Origin: Bacteroidota bacterium
GTDB taxonomy: Bacteria; Bacteroidota; Bacteroidia; Chitinophagales; Chitinophagaceae
Assembly: GCA_018970395.1 (NCBI GenBank)
Contig: JAGWWM010000020.1
Span: 1-38,008, forward strand
Length of the DNA: 38,008 nucleotides
Reading direction: 5' to 3'
A model generated the notes under the pieces. The model was given only the letters and a program-made list of their open reading frames with translations, was not told the origin of the DNA and did no database searches. Positions 1-6,705 of this stretch are shown here, piece after piece. The position numbers were made by a program, and so were the translations under genes. How positions within the stretch are numbered: the stretch's first letter is position 1; each line of letters begins with the position of its first letter.

Positions 1-48
1 TCAAAAGTTAAACTTAAAAGAAAATTCTGTTAGCGGTTAGCGGTTAAC
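1..48. repeat. Left copy of a 48-base direct repeat
   Basis: This segment matches 1772-1819 at 47 of 48 positions. Its right part is built of heptamers: GTTAGCG at 29-35 and 36-42, then GTTAACC at 43-49. A degenerate third copy of its left part lies at 7567-7591. The two long copies bracket the whole left-hand accessory patch. The repeat may continue beyond the window edge. Confidence 0.85.
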
Positions 49-71
49 CCTCAACAGATAACCGCATTCGT

Positions 72-107
72 CTGAACTGTGATTAAGCTGATTTATTGAT
101 GAGCTAT
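72..107. repeat. 36-base direct repeat, left copy
   Basis: It matches 1025-1060 at 35 of 36 positions and contains the core ACTGTGATTAAGCTGATT. The same core, in diverged form, borders the GxxExxY gene at 5377-5453 and, inverted, at 5794-5825, so it is a dispersed family in this genome. Here it lies just downstream of the stop codon of the 211-residue gene. Confidence 0.85.
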
Positions 108-111
108 GAAG

Positions 112-747
112 TTAAATATTCTCAAACTCTTGAGCATTTTGCTCAAATGACTTTTTGGAAATTTTTTTACGACCTTGGCTGTTTTCCAAATATGAAATAA
201 TCATTGCGTAAACGTATTCCGGTTTGATATGTGCAGATTCAATAGTGGACGCTGTTTCTTGAAAAAAGTCTCTAATTTTTTTCTTATTTGGATATGTAAA
301 AGTTGAAACTTTAGTGATGATTTTATCAATTAAAAGTGAAAAATCATCTTTTGCCATATCATGATTATAAAATTGAATTTTGGCGTTTAGCGCAGAAAGT
401 TTTTTTAAAAGACTACTGGAAATAGAAAAATTTTCTAACTCTTCCGAGTTTGCATCAACATCGAAAATTATTTCATCAACATGGTACTTTTTTAATTTTG
501 ATTTATTCTTTAAAAGAATATCAGAATATTTGTTTACTGTTTCTATGTCAGGTTTAATTTTTAACAGACCTATTCCATAGGGCATTGGTTTACCCTTATA
601 CCTACCGACTTTTCCTAACTCACCACTTGAAACCAGCGTTTCAATAGGCAAATTTACTTTTTCAGCCAAAGCATTGGGAGACAGTAGTTTACCTTTGAAT
701 TGAATATCTATAAATGCTTTTTCAATCATTATGTCAAATATAATCAA
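112..747 (-). CDS. Unknown protein, 211 residues, second gene of a repeat-bounded pair
   Basis: I do not recognise this protein with confidence. It is soluble-looking, with no signal peptide or membrane segment. The N-terminal 60 residues and the middle stretch around residues 105-130 (a helix rich in Ser/Leu followed by a short strand) vaguely resemble the DUF4279 layout, but this is a weak impression. The C-terminal 70 residues are helical and lysine-rich. Its start overlaps the end of the upstream 90-residue gene by 14 bases, so the two are probably co-translated. The pair lies between two near-identical 36-base direct repeats. In a toxin/immunity reading this would be the immunity protein; that is inference only. 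Confidence 0.6.
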   Translation of the reverse strand: MIIFDIMIEKAFIDIQFKGKLLSPNALAEKVNLPIETLVSSGELGKVGRYKGKPMPYGIGLLKIKPDIETVNKYSDILLKNKSKLKKYHVDEIIFDVDANSEELENFSISSSLLKKLSALNAKIQFYNHDMAKDDFSLLIDKIITKVSTFTYPNKKKIRDFFQETASTIESAHIKPEYVYAMIISYLENSQGRKKISKKSFEQNAQEFENI

Positions 748-1006
748 AAATACTGAGACCTGTAGGCTTTACAATAGTATGACTACTGTTACCCAGGTAT
801 AATTTATCCTCAGAATCCAAGCCAATATCCGGATTTTCGCTTCCAATTTCTTTAAGGATTTCTGGAAAGTCTGAGATAATTATCGGTTTCACTTCTCGAT
901 GAAAAGTTCTTCTATCAATACCTAATTTTCTGGACAGAAATTCTTCGTCATAAAATTTAATATCTGGCTTCGATTCCTGATCAGTTTTTTTTCGCCTGCC
1001 TGCCAT
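734..1006 (-). CDS. Unknown 90-residue protein; possible orphan toxin-like domain
   Basis: This is the first gene of a two-gene unit, with a basic N-terminus (residues 2-7 AGRRKK). Residues 20-40 could form a helix-turn-helix-like pair (FLSRKLGIDRRTFHREVKP). Residues 57-85 contain a segment of the form NPDIGLD followed by a short strand and a T/G-rich end. From memory this pattern is common at the C-terminal end of polymorphic toxins in RHS/CDI-type proteins. The next gene overlaps it by 14 bases. Function is not established; a DNA-binding antitoxin-like regulator is an alternative. Confidence 0.55.
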   Translation of the reverse strand: MAGRRKKTDQESKPDIKFYDEEFLSRKLGIDRRTFHREVKPIIISDFPEILKEIGSENPDIGLDSEDKLYLGNSSHTIVKPTGLSIFDYI

Positions 1007-1024
1007 GGTATTGAAAATTGATGG

Positions 1025-1060
1025 CTGAACTGTGATTAAGCTGATTTATTGATGGGCTAT
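1025..1060. repeat. 36-base direct repeat, right copy
   Basis: This copy differs from 72-107 at one base. It lies 18 bases upstream of the start of the 90-residue gene, so the two copies frame the two-gene unit closely. The stop codon of the short stub at 1057-1149 falls inside this copy. Confidence 0.85.
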
Positions 1061-1149
1061 TTTGAATACGAAACAAAACAATATTTTTCAAAATCCGACT
1101 CAAAAAGTTTCAAAGTATTTTCTGCTTGATTTTTGGTAATATTTTTCAT
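1057..1149 (-). pseudogene. 30-codon stub, possibly the 5' end of an interrupted gene
   Basis: A small reading frame starts with ATG at 1149 and encodes MKNITKNQAENTLKLFESDF and ten more residues. Its TAG stop lies in the direct repeat at 1025-1060. The composition (Asn/Lys/Glu-rich, amphipathic) looks like the beginning of a real protein. The abrupt end at the repeat suggests that arrival of the repeat-bounded unit cut it off. No matching 3' part is visible left of position 72. It could also be a chance frame. Confidence 0.25.
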
Positions 1150-1192
1150 TCTTCCAAAGTATAGAAATAAATTCAAGTTTGGTTAATTCAGA

Positions 1193-1423
1193 TCATATAA
1201 TTATACCTTTTACAATTTCATACTCAGATTTATCTTTTACATAGTATTTATTTTTTACTAATTCATGTGGCCCCATCCATTCAAATTCGTGAACATTTAA
1301 TGCAATTTCTTCTATATTAGATATGTCTTTTACATCTTTGTATCCACCTTCATAGCCATTTATAAATATTTGTAAATTAGGATCTAATTGAGATAGCTTG
1401 TCTATTAGTTCTTTTACTGTCAT
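1193..1423 (-). CDS. Small conserved-looking unknown protein, 76 residues
   Basis: It begins MTVKELIDKLSQLDPNLQIF and continues with a glycine-rich turn (NGYEGGYKD) and an acidic strand region. From memory this layout recurs in small uncharacterised bacterial proteins starting MTVxELIxxLxxLDP, often in accessory regions. There is no signal peptide. It is on the same strand as the two-gene unit but 186 bases upstream of it, with the stub between. I cannot assign a function. Confidence 0.6.
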   Translation of the reverse strand: MTVKELIDKLSQLDPNLQIFINGYEGGYKDVKDISNIEEIALNVHEFEWMGPHELVKNKYYVKDKSEYEIVKGIII

Positions 1424-1557
1424 AAATTAAAGCATTTCCTAGGGTTGATTTTAGCCAAATGGGTTCGTTTAGATTTTCCGGCTGGCAAATATTGTATTAA
1501 TGTTGAAGATCAACATTTAATATGGAATGTGGCACCTGATCGAATCTCCTGATGCCG

Positions 1558-1658
1558 GCGCCACACATTTTGGTAGCGTCATCCTGAGCGTAAGCGAAGG
1601 ATCTCCCGATTTAGAACGCTTCGATTTATGAGATGTTTCGATATCGCTCAACATGACG
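1558..1658. repeat. Dispersed palindromic repeat (GTCATCCTGAGCG family), copy a
   Basis: The left arm at 1577-1605 (CGTCATCCTGAGCG...) and right arm at 1630-1658 (GAGATGTTTCG...) are imperfect inverted repeats, pairing at about 22 of 29 positions around a 24-base loop. The 19 bases before the left arm (1558-1576) recur before another copy at 7481-7499. A segment reading CTTTGCGACCTTTGCGTG follows at about 1678-1695, another motif I recall as common between Bacteroidetes genes. Reading frames over this element are repeat-derived and are not called as genes. Confidence 0.8.
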
Positions 1659-1771
1659 TTCTTTGAGAGCTTTGCCTCTTTGCGACCTTTGCGTGAAATA
1701 ATCAAACATCAAAAGATATCGTTTATTTTTTAAAAGACTTCACATTTTAATGTTCCCAAGACAGTAATGAA

Positions 1772-1827
1772 TCAAAAGTTAAACTTAAAAGAAAATTCTG
1801 TTAGCGGTTAGCTGTTAACGGTAAAAC
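1772..1827. repeat. Right copy of the 48-base direct repeat plus heptamers
   Basis: Bases 1772-1819 match 1-48 with one mismatch. The heptamer part reads GTTAGCG (1800-1806), GTTAGCT (1807-1813), GTTAACG (1814-1820) and GTAAAAC (1821-1827), then passes almost directly into a different heptamer array. Confidence 0.85.
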
Positions 1828-1830
1828 AAA

Positions 1831-1879
1831 CCTACAACCTACAACATACAACCTACAACCTACAACATACAACCTACAA
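1831..1879. repeat. Seven-unit heptanucleotide array (CCTACAA)
   Basis: There are seven 7-base units in the order CCTACAA, CCTACAA, CATACAA, twice, then CCTACAA, giving a higher-order period of 21. On the minus strand the unit is TTGTAGG/TTGTATG. The TTGTAG at the epimerase stop codon (1888) is the same motif just outside the regular array. Confidence 0.9.
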
Positions 1880-1887
1880 CTTCTCCC

Positions 1888-2967
1888 CTACAACTGATAA
1901 AACTTCCGATACCACCTCACAAACTCCTTCACCCCCTCTTCAACTTTTACCTGCGGGCGGTAGCCGGTAAGGGTTTCGAGCGCAGTGCAGTTGGCGTGGG
2001 TGGCGGGCACATCGCCGGGCTGCATGGGCATCAGATTCTTTTTTGATGCAATGCCGAGCTCTTTTTCAATGGCTCCGACATAACTGCTCAGGGGAACGGG
2101 ATTACTGTTGCCGATATTCAACAACCTGAAGGGTGCAGAGGAACTGGGGGTGGGTGCACTATCAGCATCCCATCCTTCGTTACGGGTGGGTGTCAAGGGC
2201 ACCAGGCGACAAATGGATTCTACAATATCCTCCACATAGGTAAAATCACGAATCATCTTGCCTTCATTGAATAAATTGATGGCCTCTCCTTTCAGCATGG
2301 CTTTGGTAAATAAAAATAACGCCATATCGGGTCGTCCCCAGGGACCGTACACGGTGAAAAAACGGAGTCCGGTAGTAGGCAATCCATATAAATGGCTATA
2401 AGTATGCGCCATCAGCTCATTGGCTTTCTTGGTGGCGGCATACAAACTCATGGGGTGATCGGTGGTTTGCTCTTCATCCAACGGCATCCTGGTATTTAAG
2501 CCATATACGCTGGAGGAGCTGGCATAGAGCAAATGCTTGGTACCATTATACCGGCAGGCTTCGAGTATGTTCAGAAAGCCGGTGATATTGCTTTCGGTAT
2601 AAGCATAGGGATTGGTAAGTGAATACCGCACTCCTGCCTGCGCTGCGAGGTTGATGACCACATCATATTTGTTCTCTGCGAAGAGTCGATCAATCAATGC
2701 CTTGTCCTGTAAATCACCCTTTACAAAGCGATAATTCGGCTTGGAGGAAATAATCTCCTTCCCTTCTTCGATCTGATTGGTATCTATCCCTGCCTCTCTC
2801 AATCTCGCCAGCTTCAGATTGACATCATAATAGTCGTTGATATTATCGTAGCCGGTTACCTGGTAGCCTTTGCTCAGGAGCTTATTGGCAAGGTGGAAGC
2901 CGATGAAGCCGGCGGTGCCGGTGAGGAAAATCGTTGTTCGTTGTTCGTTATTCGTTGGGGGGTGCAT
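1888..2967 (-). CDS. NAD-dependent epimerase, UDP-glucuronate 4-epimerase type
   Basis: This is an extended short-chain dehydrogenase/reductase interconverting sugar nucleotides, most likely UDP-glucuronate and UDP-galacturonate, for the surface polysaccharide. The N-terminal Rossmann motif is TGTAGFIGFH (residues 16-25), followed by YDNINDYYDVNLKLARL, a stretch typical of glucuronate epimerases. The catalytic pair is in SLYAATKK. The C-terminal substrate-binding part contains FTVYGPWGRPDMALFLF and the RDFTYVEDIV signature. The length of 359 is usual. Residues 5-12 are encoded by a heptamer repeat (2931-2958), and no start codon lies between that repeat and the Rossmann motif, so the ATG at 2967 is retained. 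It is the last gene of the polysaccharide operon, 66 bases after the kinase gene. The exact sugar is inferred. Confidence 0.88.
   Translation of the reverse strand: MHPPTNNEQRTTIFLTGTAGFIGFHLANKLLSKGYQVTGYDNINDYYDVNLKLARLREAGIDTNQIEEGKEIISSKPNYRFVKGDLQDKALIDRLFAENKYDVVINLAAQAGVRYSLTNPYAYTESNITGFLNILEACRYNGTKHLLYASSSSVYGLNTRMPLDEEQTTDHPMSLYAATKKANELMAHTYSHLYGLPTTGLRFFTVYGPWGRPDMALFLFTKAMLKGEAINLFNEGKMIRDFTYVEDIVESICRLVPLTPTRNEGWDADSAPTPSSSAPFRLLNIGNSNPVPLSSYVGAIEKELGIASKKNLMPMQPGDVPATHANCTALETLTGYRPQVKVEEGVKEFVRWYRKFYQL
2931..2958. repeat. Heptanucleotide array inside the 5' end of the epimerase gene
   Basis: There are four 7-base units on the plus strand: TCGTTGT, TCGTTGT, TCGTTAT, TCGTTGG. 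On the coding (minus) strand they read AACGAAY-type units and encode the dispensable-looking N-terminal residues before the Rossmann fold. Confidence 0.8.
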
Positions 2968-3033
2968 TGTTTTATTGATGATATTTTTTTGGTATGTGAC
3001 GTATCCCCCTCGAAGAGGGGGATACGTCCTCCA

Positions 3034-5370
3034 TTACGTTCCTTCAATCTTCTCCTCTCCCGAGTAATATTTATACCCGTACTTGCGCTTAGTGTAGTAG
3101 TAGCTGTATTTGTAACCATAGTACCCTTTTACTGTAACCCCATTGAAGATAATAGCCATCGGCTTGAATTGACCTGCGTTATGCCATTCTTCAATATCCC
3201 TTACCTGCTCGCGGAGGGTTTGGCGGAAACGGGTAATCACCAGGGTGATATTCGTCCAGTCTTGTAACAGTTGTGCGTCGGACACGATACCATTGGGAGG
3301 AGTATCCATGATGATGATGTCGTAGTTGGCATCCAAATAGGTTTTGAATTCATTCATCTTTTCAGAGGAAAGTAATTCGGAAGGGTTGGGGGGAATAGGT
3401 CCGGCCGGGAAAAGATCCAGGTGTCCATCATCGGATATCCTGATGGGAATTTCAGATGGATCATTTTTCCCTATCAGCACCGTTGAAATTCCCTGTTTTT
3501 CATTATATCCGAATCGTTTACTCAGTTTTGGACGACGAAGATCGAACTCCAGCAGCGCCACCCTTTTACCCTGTAAGGCAAAACTGCTGGCCAGATTGGC
3601 GGAGATAAAAGTCTTCCCCTCCCCGCTCATGCTGGAAGTTAACAATACGTGAAAGGGCTTATCCTCTTTGGCATAGTAGCGCAGGGCAGTACGCAGGCTG
3701 CGCACCTGCTCTCCGAAGATGCTGCGATCGCGACGTTTGATATGCATGATATCCGCAGAATTGGACACCAGATCCAACTCTGCCAGCACGGGGGGAGTGA
3801 GCATTTGCTGCAATTGATTCCTGCTCACAATTTTGTTGTTGAGGAATTCTACGATCAAGGCAATCAGAAAGGGCAACCAAATGCCGATAAGAAAAGCAGT
3901 GAGTTTGATTTGAGTGCGATTGGGTGCAATTGGGATATTAGGCAATAAAGCGGGACGAATAATAAAGGTTTCCACCGACACACTCGCCACTGCAATACCG
4001 GCTTCTTCATTTTTCTTCAAAAGGTCGAGGAACTGTTCAAGCCGAATCTGTTGCAAGCGTAGCATTTCATTCAGTTTTTTCTCTTCAAAGGGAGACAAGC
4101 GGTATTTCTGCTCTGCATCCGACTGGCGTTTGTTTAAAAAGTCTTCAGAAATAGAATTGATATTTTTATAATTTTTCAATTGCACATCCAGATTTTCCCT
4201 TACCTCATCAATTTGTTTATCCAGCAGTTTGAGTTTGGGATTTTTTTCAGTTACCGTAAGGGCTAGTTTTTGTCGTTCTTCCCATAAGGAAAGCAAACGG
4301 GTAATTAATTCCTGGGTCGTTCCGTCCGGCACTCCGGGCAAAGCAATTTGATTTTTTTTGGTATTGGGATTGCGCAAAAAAGTTTCAGAAGAATTGAGGA
4401 TTGCCTGTTGTTGCAAAAAATTCCACTTCTCATCATCAAATCCTATGTATTTACTTAAATATCCCCCACTTAAAATTACCCCCTTATCTGCCTTGAACTG
4501 TGCCAGTGCCATTTCAATGGAATCGAGCGAATTGGCCAGGGGTTCTAAACGCTCCCCAATAAAACGGAGTGCCTGCTCCTGCGATTTTCTTCTTTCCTGC
4601 AGCAAAGAATAGTTATACGTCTGAATCAGGGTATTCAATACGTCCACCCCTTTTTGAGGTTCCCACATTTCCATTTTCATATCCACCACATTGCTGATTC
4701 TGGAACCGGTAAGAGAAATGCCGGTTACCAGGCTAAAGGCTTCAGTCCAGGGATCCACTTCATAGCAGTGAAATTTGGGGGGAAGACGATTGATTTTTTT
4801 AGTCAATACCACCTGATCTTTCCCAATGAGAAATGGAATACCCCAGGAAGCCGTTCCCGTTTGGTTGCCCGATTTCCATTTAAAACCTCTTTCTCCTATT
4901 CTCTCCACATCAAAAGAAAGACCTGCATAGGTTCCCGGAGCACGATTCAGCACTTGCCATTTTACATCCGAATAAATTTCACGCGTTTTAATCGTGCCTC
5001 GCACAACCCCCTGATATTGCAACCCTAAGGTATCCACCACTCTTTTCATCAGCGTGGGAGATTTTAACCGTGCAATATTATCGTTGATGGGGTCTTTGCT
5101 GGCAAAATAATTAGCAGCCTGCAGGGCAGACTGATCCTGGATAACGATACTGGAGCTGACGCTGTAAATATCATTCTGATAACGAAGGTAAAACCAGGCC
5201 ACTGCCAAAAACAGCAATCCGGAGGGAAGCATCCATGGCCATACCTGGAGGATACGGCGATACTGAATATCCCAGGCAGATGCGCTCTTGCGGGGGTTGG
5301 GTGCGGGTGCCGCACCGCTTAGGTATTGTTGTTGGGGTTCCTGATCGGCTTCCCAAGGGTTGTGATCCAT
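3034..5370 (-). CDS. wzc: Polysaccharide co-polymerase / tyrosine autokinase (Wzc-like)
   Basis: This inner-membrane protein controls polymer length and export of capsule or exopolysaccharide. A Wzz-type periplasmic domain lies between two membrane segments (about residues 43-63 and 490-510), with long coiled helices ahead of the second. The cytoplasmic BY-kinase domain follows, with Walker A TSSMSGEGKT near 575-583, a Walker A' region LLEFDLRRP (first acidic residue Glu, not Asp) and Walker B IIMDTPP near 687. The C-terminal tail is unusually tyrosine-rich, 11 Tyr within about 20 residues, the autophosphorylation cluster expected of this family. Its 778 residues fit the fused Bacteroidetes form. 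It lies downstream of the export lipoprotein and the GxxExxY gene on the same strand. Confidence 0.92.
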   Translation of the reverse strand: MDHNPWEADQEPQQQYLSGAAPAPNPRKSASAWDIQYRRILQVWPWMLPSGLLFLAVAWFYLRYQNDIYSVSSSIVIQDQSALQAANYFASKDPINDNIARLKSPTLMKRVVDTLGLQYQGVVRGTIKTREIYSDVKWQVLNRAPGTYAGLSFDVERIGERGFKWKSGNQTGTASWGIPFLIGKDQVVLTKKINRLPPKFHCYEVDPWTEAFSLVTGISLTGSRISNVVDMKMEMWEPQKGVDVLNTLIQTYNYSLLQERRKSQEQALRFIGERLEPLANSLDSIEMALAQFKADKGVILSGGYLSKYIGFDDEKWNFLQQQAILNSSETFLRNPNTKKNQIALPGVPDGTTQELITRLLSLWEERQKLALTVTEKNPKLKLLDKQIDEVRENLDVQLKNYKNINSISEDFLNKRQSDAEQKYRLSPFEEKKLNEMLRLQQIRLEQFLDLLKKNEEAGIAVASVSVETFIIRPALLPNIPIAPNRTQIKLTAFLIGIWLPFLIALIVEFLNNKIVSRNQLQQMLTPPVLAELDLVSNSADIMHIKRRDRSIFGEQVRSLRTALRYYAKEDKPFHVLLTSSMSGEGKTFISANLASSFALQGKRVALLEFDLRRPKLSKRFGYNEKQGISTVLIGKNDPSEIPIRISDDGHLDLFPAGPIPPNPSELLSSEKMNEFKTYLDANYDIIIMDTPPNGIVSDAQLLQDWTNITLVITRFRQTLREQVRDIEEWHNAGQFKPMAIIFNGVTVKGYYGYKYSYYYTKRKYGYKYYSGEEKIEGT

Positions 5371-5376
5371 GAACTT

Positions 5377-5453
5377 GTCTGAACTTTGATTAAGCTGATT
5401 AAATGATTTTCTATGATGTTGTCTTGAACTGAGATTTAACTGATTAAATGATT
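5377..5453. repeat. Two tandem copies of the ~32-base dispersed repeat, downstream of the GxxExxY gene
   Basis: Copy 1 is 5377-5408 and copy 2 is 5421-5453. Both read TGAACT..GAT(T)TAA.CTGATTAAATGATT with small differences. A third copy lies in inverted orientation at 5794-5825 on the other side of the gene. They are related to the repeats at 72-107 and 1025-1060. Confidence 0.8.
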
Positions 5454-5462
5454 CAGTATGAT

Positions 5463-5786
5463 TTACCTTGATTTTTTGTTTTGGGGCTTCATAAGCCTTT
5501 TAAATTGTAAACTCTTTGCGCCGAAATTAATCAGAAGGCCAAGATTGACATTATATGCTTCTAAATAATTGATGGCTTGTGCCAGATGAACATCTTCCAA
5601 TTGAGTGATAGCTTTCAACTCAACCATTACTTTATTTTCAACAAAAAAATCAACTCTGCGTGTTCCTATTGACTGATTCTTATAAAAAATCTCCATTTCA
5701 TATTCTCTATTGAAATTAATTCGCTGATTTTTCATTTCAATTTCAAGTGCCCGCTGATAAATTACCTCTTGAAAACCATTCCCCAA
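5463..5786 (-). CDS. GxxExxY protein (PD-(D/E)XK-like fold), apparently N-terminally clipped
   Basis: The signature GFQEVIY is at residues 4-10, and the nuclease-like residues appear as RRVDFFVENK...VELKAI (Asp, then Glu-x-Lys). The role of the family is unknown. Full members I recall are about 120-130 residues with a short leader before GxxExxY; here only three residues precede it and the available start is TTG at 5786. An ATG lies at 5790-5788 in another frame, and dropping one G from the GGGG run (5781-5784) would join ATG-ATT-GGG-AAT-GGT in frame. A one-base insertion may therefore have damaged the start. The gene sits between the export lipoprotein and kinase genes, bounded by repeats, and looks like an inserted unit. 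Confidence 0.8.
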   Translation of the reverse strand: MGNGFQEVIYQRALEIEMKNQRINFNREYEMEIFYKNQSIGTRRVDFFVENKVMVELKAITQLEDVHLAQAINYLEAYNVNLGLLINFGAKSLQFKRLMKPQNKKSR

Positions 5787-5793
5787 TCATTCT

Positions 5794-5825
5794 AATCATT
5801 TAATCTGTTTAATCACAGTTCAGAC
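5794..5825. repeat. Inverted copy of the dispersed repeat, upstream of the GxxExxY gene
   Basis: On the minus strand it reads GTCTGAACTGTGATTAAACAG followed by ATTAAATGATT, matching the copies at 5377-5453 in the opposite orientation. It fills the space between the stop of the export lipoprotein gene and the start of the GxxExxY gene. Confidence 0.8.
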
Positions 5826-5829
5826 ATCC

Positions 5830-6705
5830 TCACCTAAACAGCGCAATGAGGGCGAGGGTGACGCTGATGCCCGACAATCCGAGGTTTAAAAGATTTCGAA
5901 GCGGGGCATTGACAGCAAAGAAAGCATTGATACGATTGGGTTCCATGTAGAGTACATCGTTGTTGCGGAGATAGTAGTAGGGTGATTTAAAGATCTCCTT
6001 ACTGTTGATATTGATGACCCCAAACTCCCGGTCTTCACCCTGCTCCCTGATAATCCATACCCGCTCGCGGGCAGCAGTAGGATCCATGAAAGCCCCACTG
6101 AGGGCAATGGCTTCTACCAGGGTGAGGCGATCGTTCATAATAGGGATAGCTGCTCCTCCGCCACCCATTCCACCACCCATTCCGCCACCCATTCCACCAC
6201 CCATTCCACCACCCATTCCACCACCCATTCCCATTCCACCTGAGCCGATGAACAATACCCTGCCGCTGAGGGTACAGTACACCTGTACATCTTTGTATAG
6301 TTCCAGCAATTTTATTCGTACCTCCCGGGCAATTTCTATAGGCATTTTACCCGCCACATATATTTTACCAAGTTTTACCATTTCAATATAGCCATCCTTG
6401 TCAACCAAGTATCCAAAACCGCCTGCAGCCTGATTCCCAATTCCTACCCCACCGGCTGTTGCACTGACTCCCTGATTCAAAATTTCCGCATCAGGGTGCT
6501 CCATCACTACTGTAATAGAAATCCGGTCGCCGGGAAAAACACGTTTTGCCATTTCCTGGGCAATAAGATCCACGGTATCCTTACCGGCTTTTAAGCCATT
6601 AAAATAAATCCCTTTGCGGGCAGGCAGACAGGATGATACCAAGAGGGTAAGGGCTACGGTAAAAATCAATAAGGAATCCTTAGAACTGAAAAAACGAAAA
6701 TGCAT
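5830..6705 (-). CDS. wza: Outer-membrane polysaccharide export lipoprotein (OPX/Wza-like)
   Basis: This is the outer-membrane channel component for polymer export, partner of the autokinase. A lipoprotein signal ends in LLVSSC, with the lipidated Cys at 26. The poly-export domain follows (FPGDRISITVVMEHPD), then an SLBB-like region near 195-255 (DRLTLVEAIALSGAF and YYLRNNDVLYMEP). A hydrophobic helix at the extreme C-terminus would anchor it in the outer membrane. Residues about 153-182 form a Met/Gly run encoded by six 12-base repeats, not part of the usual domain. The start overlaps the upstream receiver-like gene by 26 bases, implying translational coupling. Its 291 residues fit short Bacteroidetes OPX proteins. 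Confidence 0.9.
   Translation of the reverse strand: MHFRFFSSKDSLLIFTVALTLLVSSCLPARKGIYFNGLKAGKDTVDLIAQEMAKRVFPGDRISITVVMEHPDAEILNQGVSATAGGVGIGNQAAGGFGYLVDKDGYIEMVKLGKIYVAGKMPIEIAREVRIKLLELYKDVQVYCTLSGRVLFIGSGGMGMGGGMGGGMGGGMGGGMGGGMGGGGAAIPIMNDRLTLVEAIALSGAFMDPTAARERVWIIREQGEDREFGVININSKEIFKSPYYYLRNNDVLYMEPNRINAFFAVNAPLRNLLNLGLSGISVTLALIALFR
6161..6232. repeat. Six 12-base tandem repeats coding a Gly/Met run in the export lipoprotein
   Basis: The unit on the plus strand is CCACCCATTCCA, with single-base variants (A, G or C at the last position). On the coding strand each unit gives four residues of the GMGG type. The multiple-of-three period keeps the frame, so the copy number can vary without breaking the gene. 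Confidence 0.9.

Larger units (their letters stand above)
1424..1887. other. Gene-free stretch made of stacked repeats
   Basis: No credible gene is visible in these 464 bases. They hold, in order, about 130 unremarkable bases, the palindromic element (1558-1658), a short linker, the right copy of the 48-base repeat (1772-1819) and a seven-unit heptamer array (1831-1879). The array runs up to the stop codon of the epimerase gene. Confidence 0.7.

Noticed and set aside
1517-1705. 62-residue minus-strand reading frame with a Ser/Lys-rich product
   Set aside because: It lies across the palindromic dispersed repeat and the CTTTGCGACC segment; its product is translated repeat sequence, not a protein family.
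1831-1879. CRISPR array
   Set aside because: The repeat unit is only 7 bases with no spacers, so it is a simple tandem array. No cas genes are present in the window.
5377-5825. Insertion sequence around the GxxExxY gene
   Set aside because: No transposase is encoded and the borders are dispersed repeats, not classic terminal inverted repeats with target duplications, so I call it a repeat-bounded unit only.
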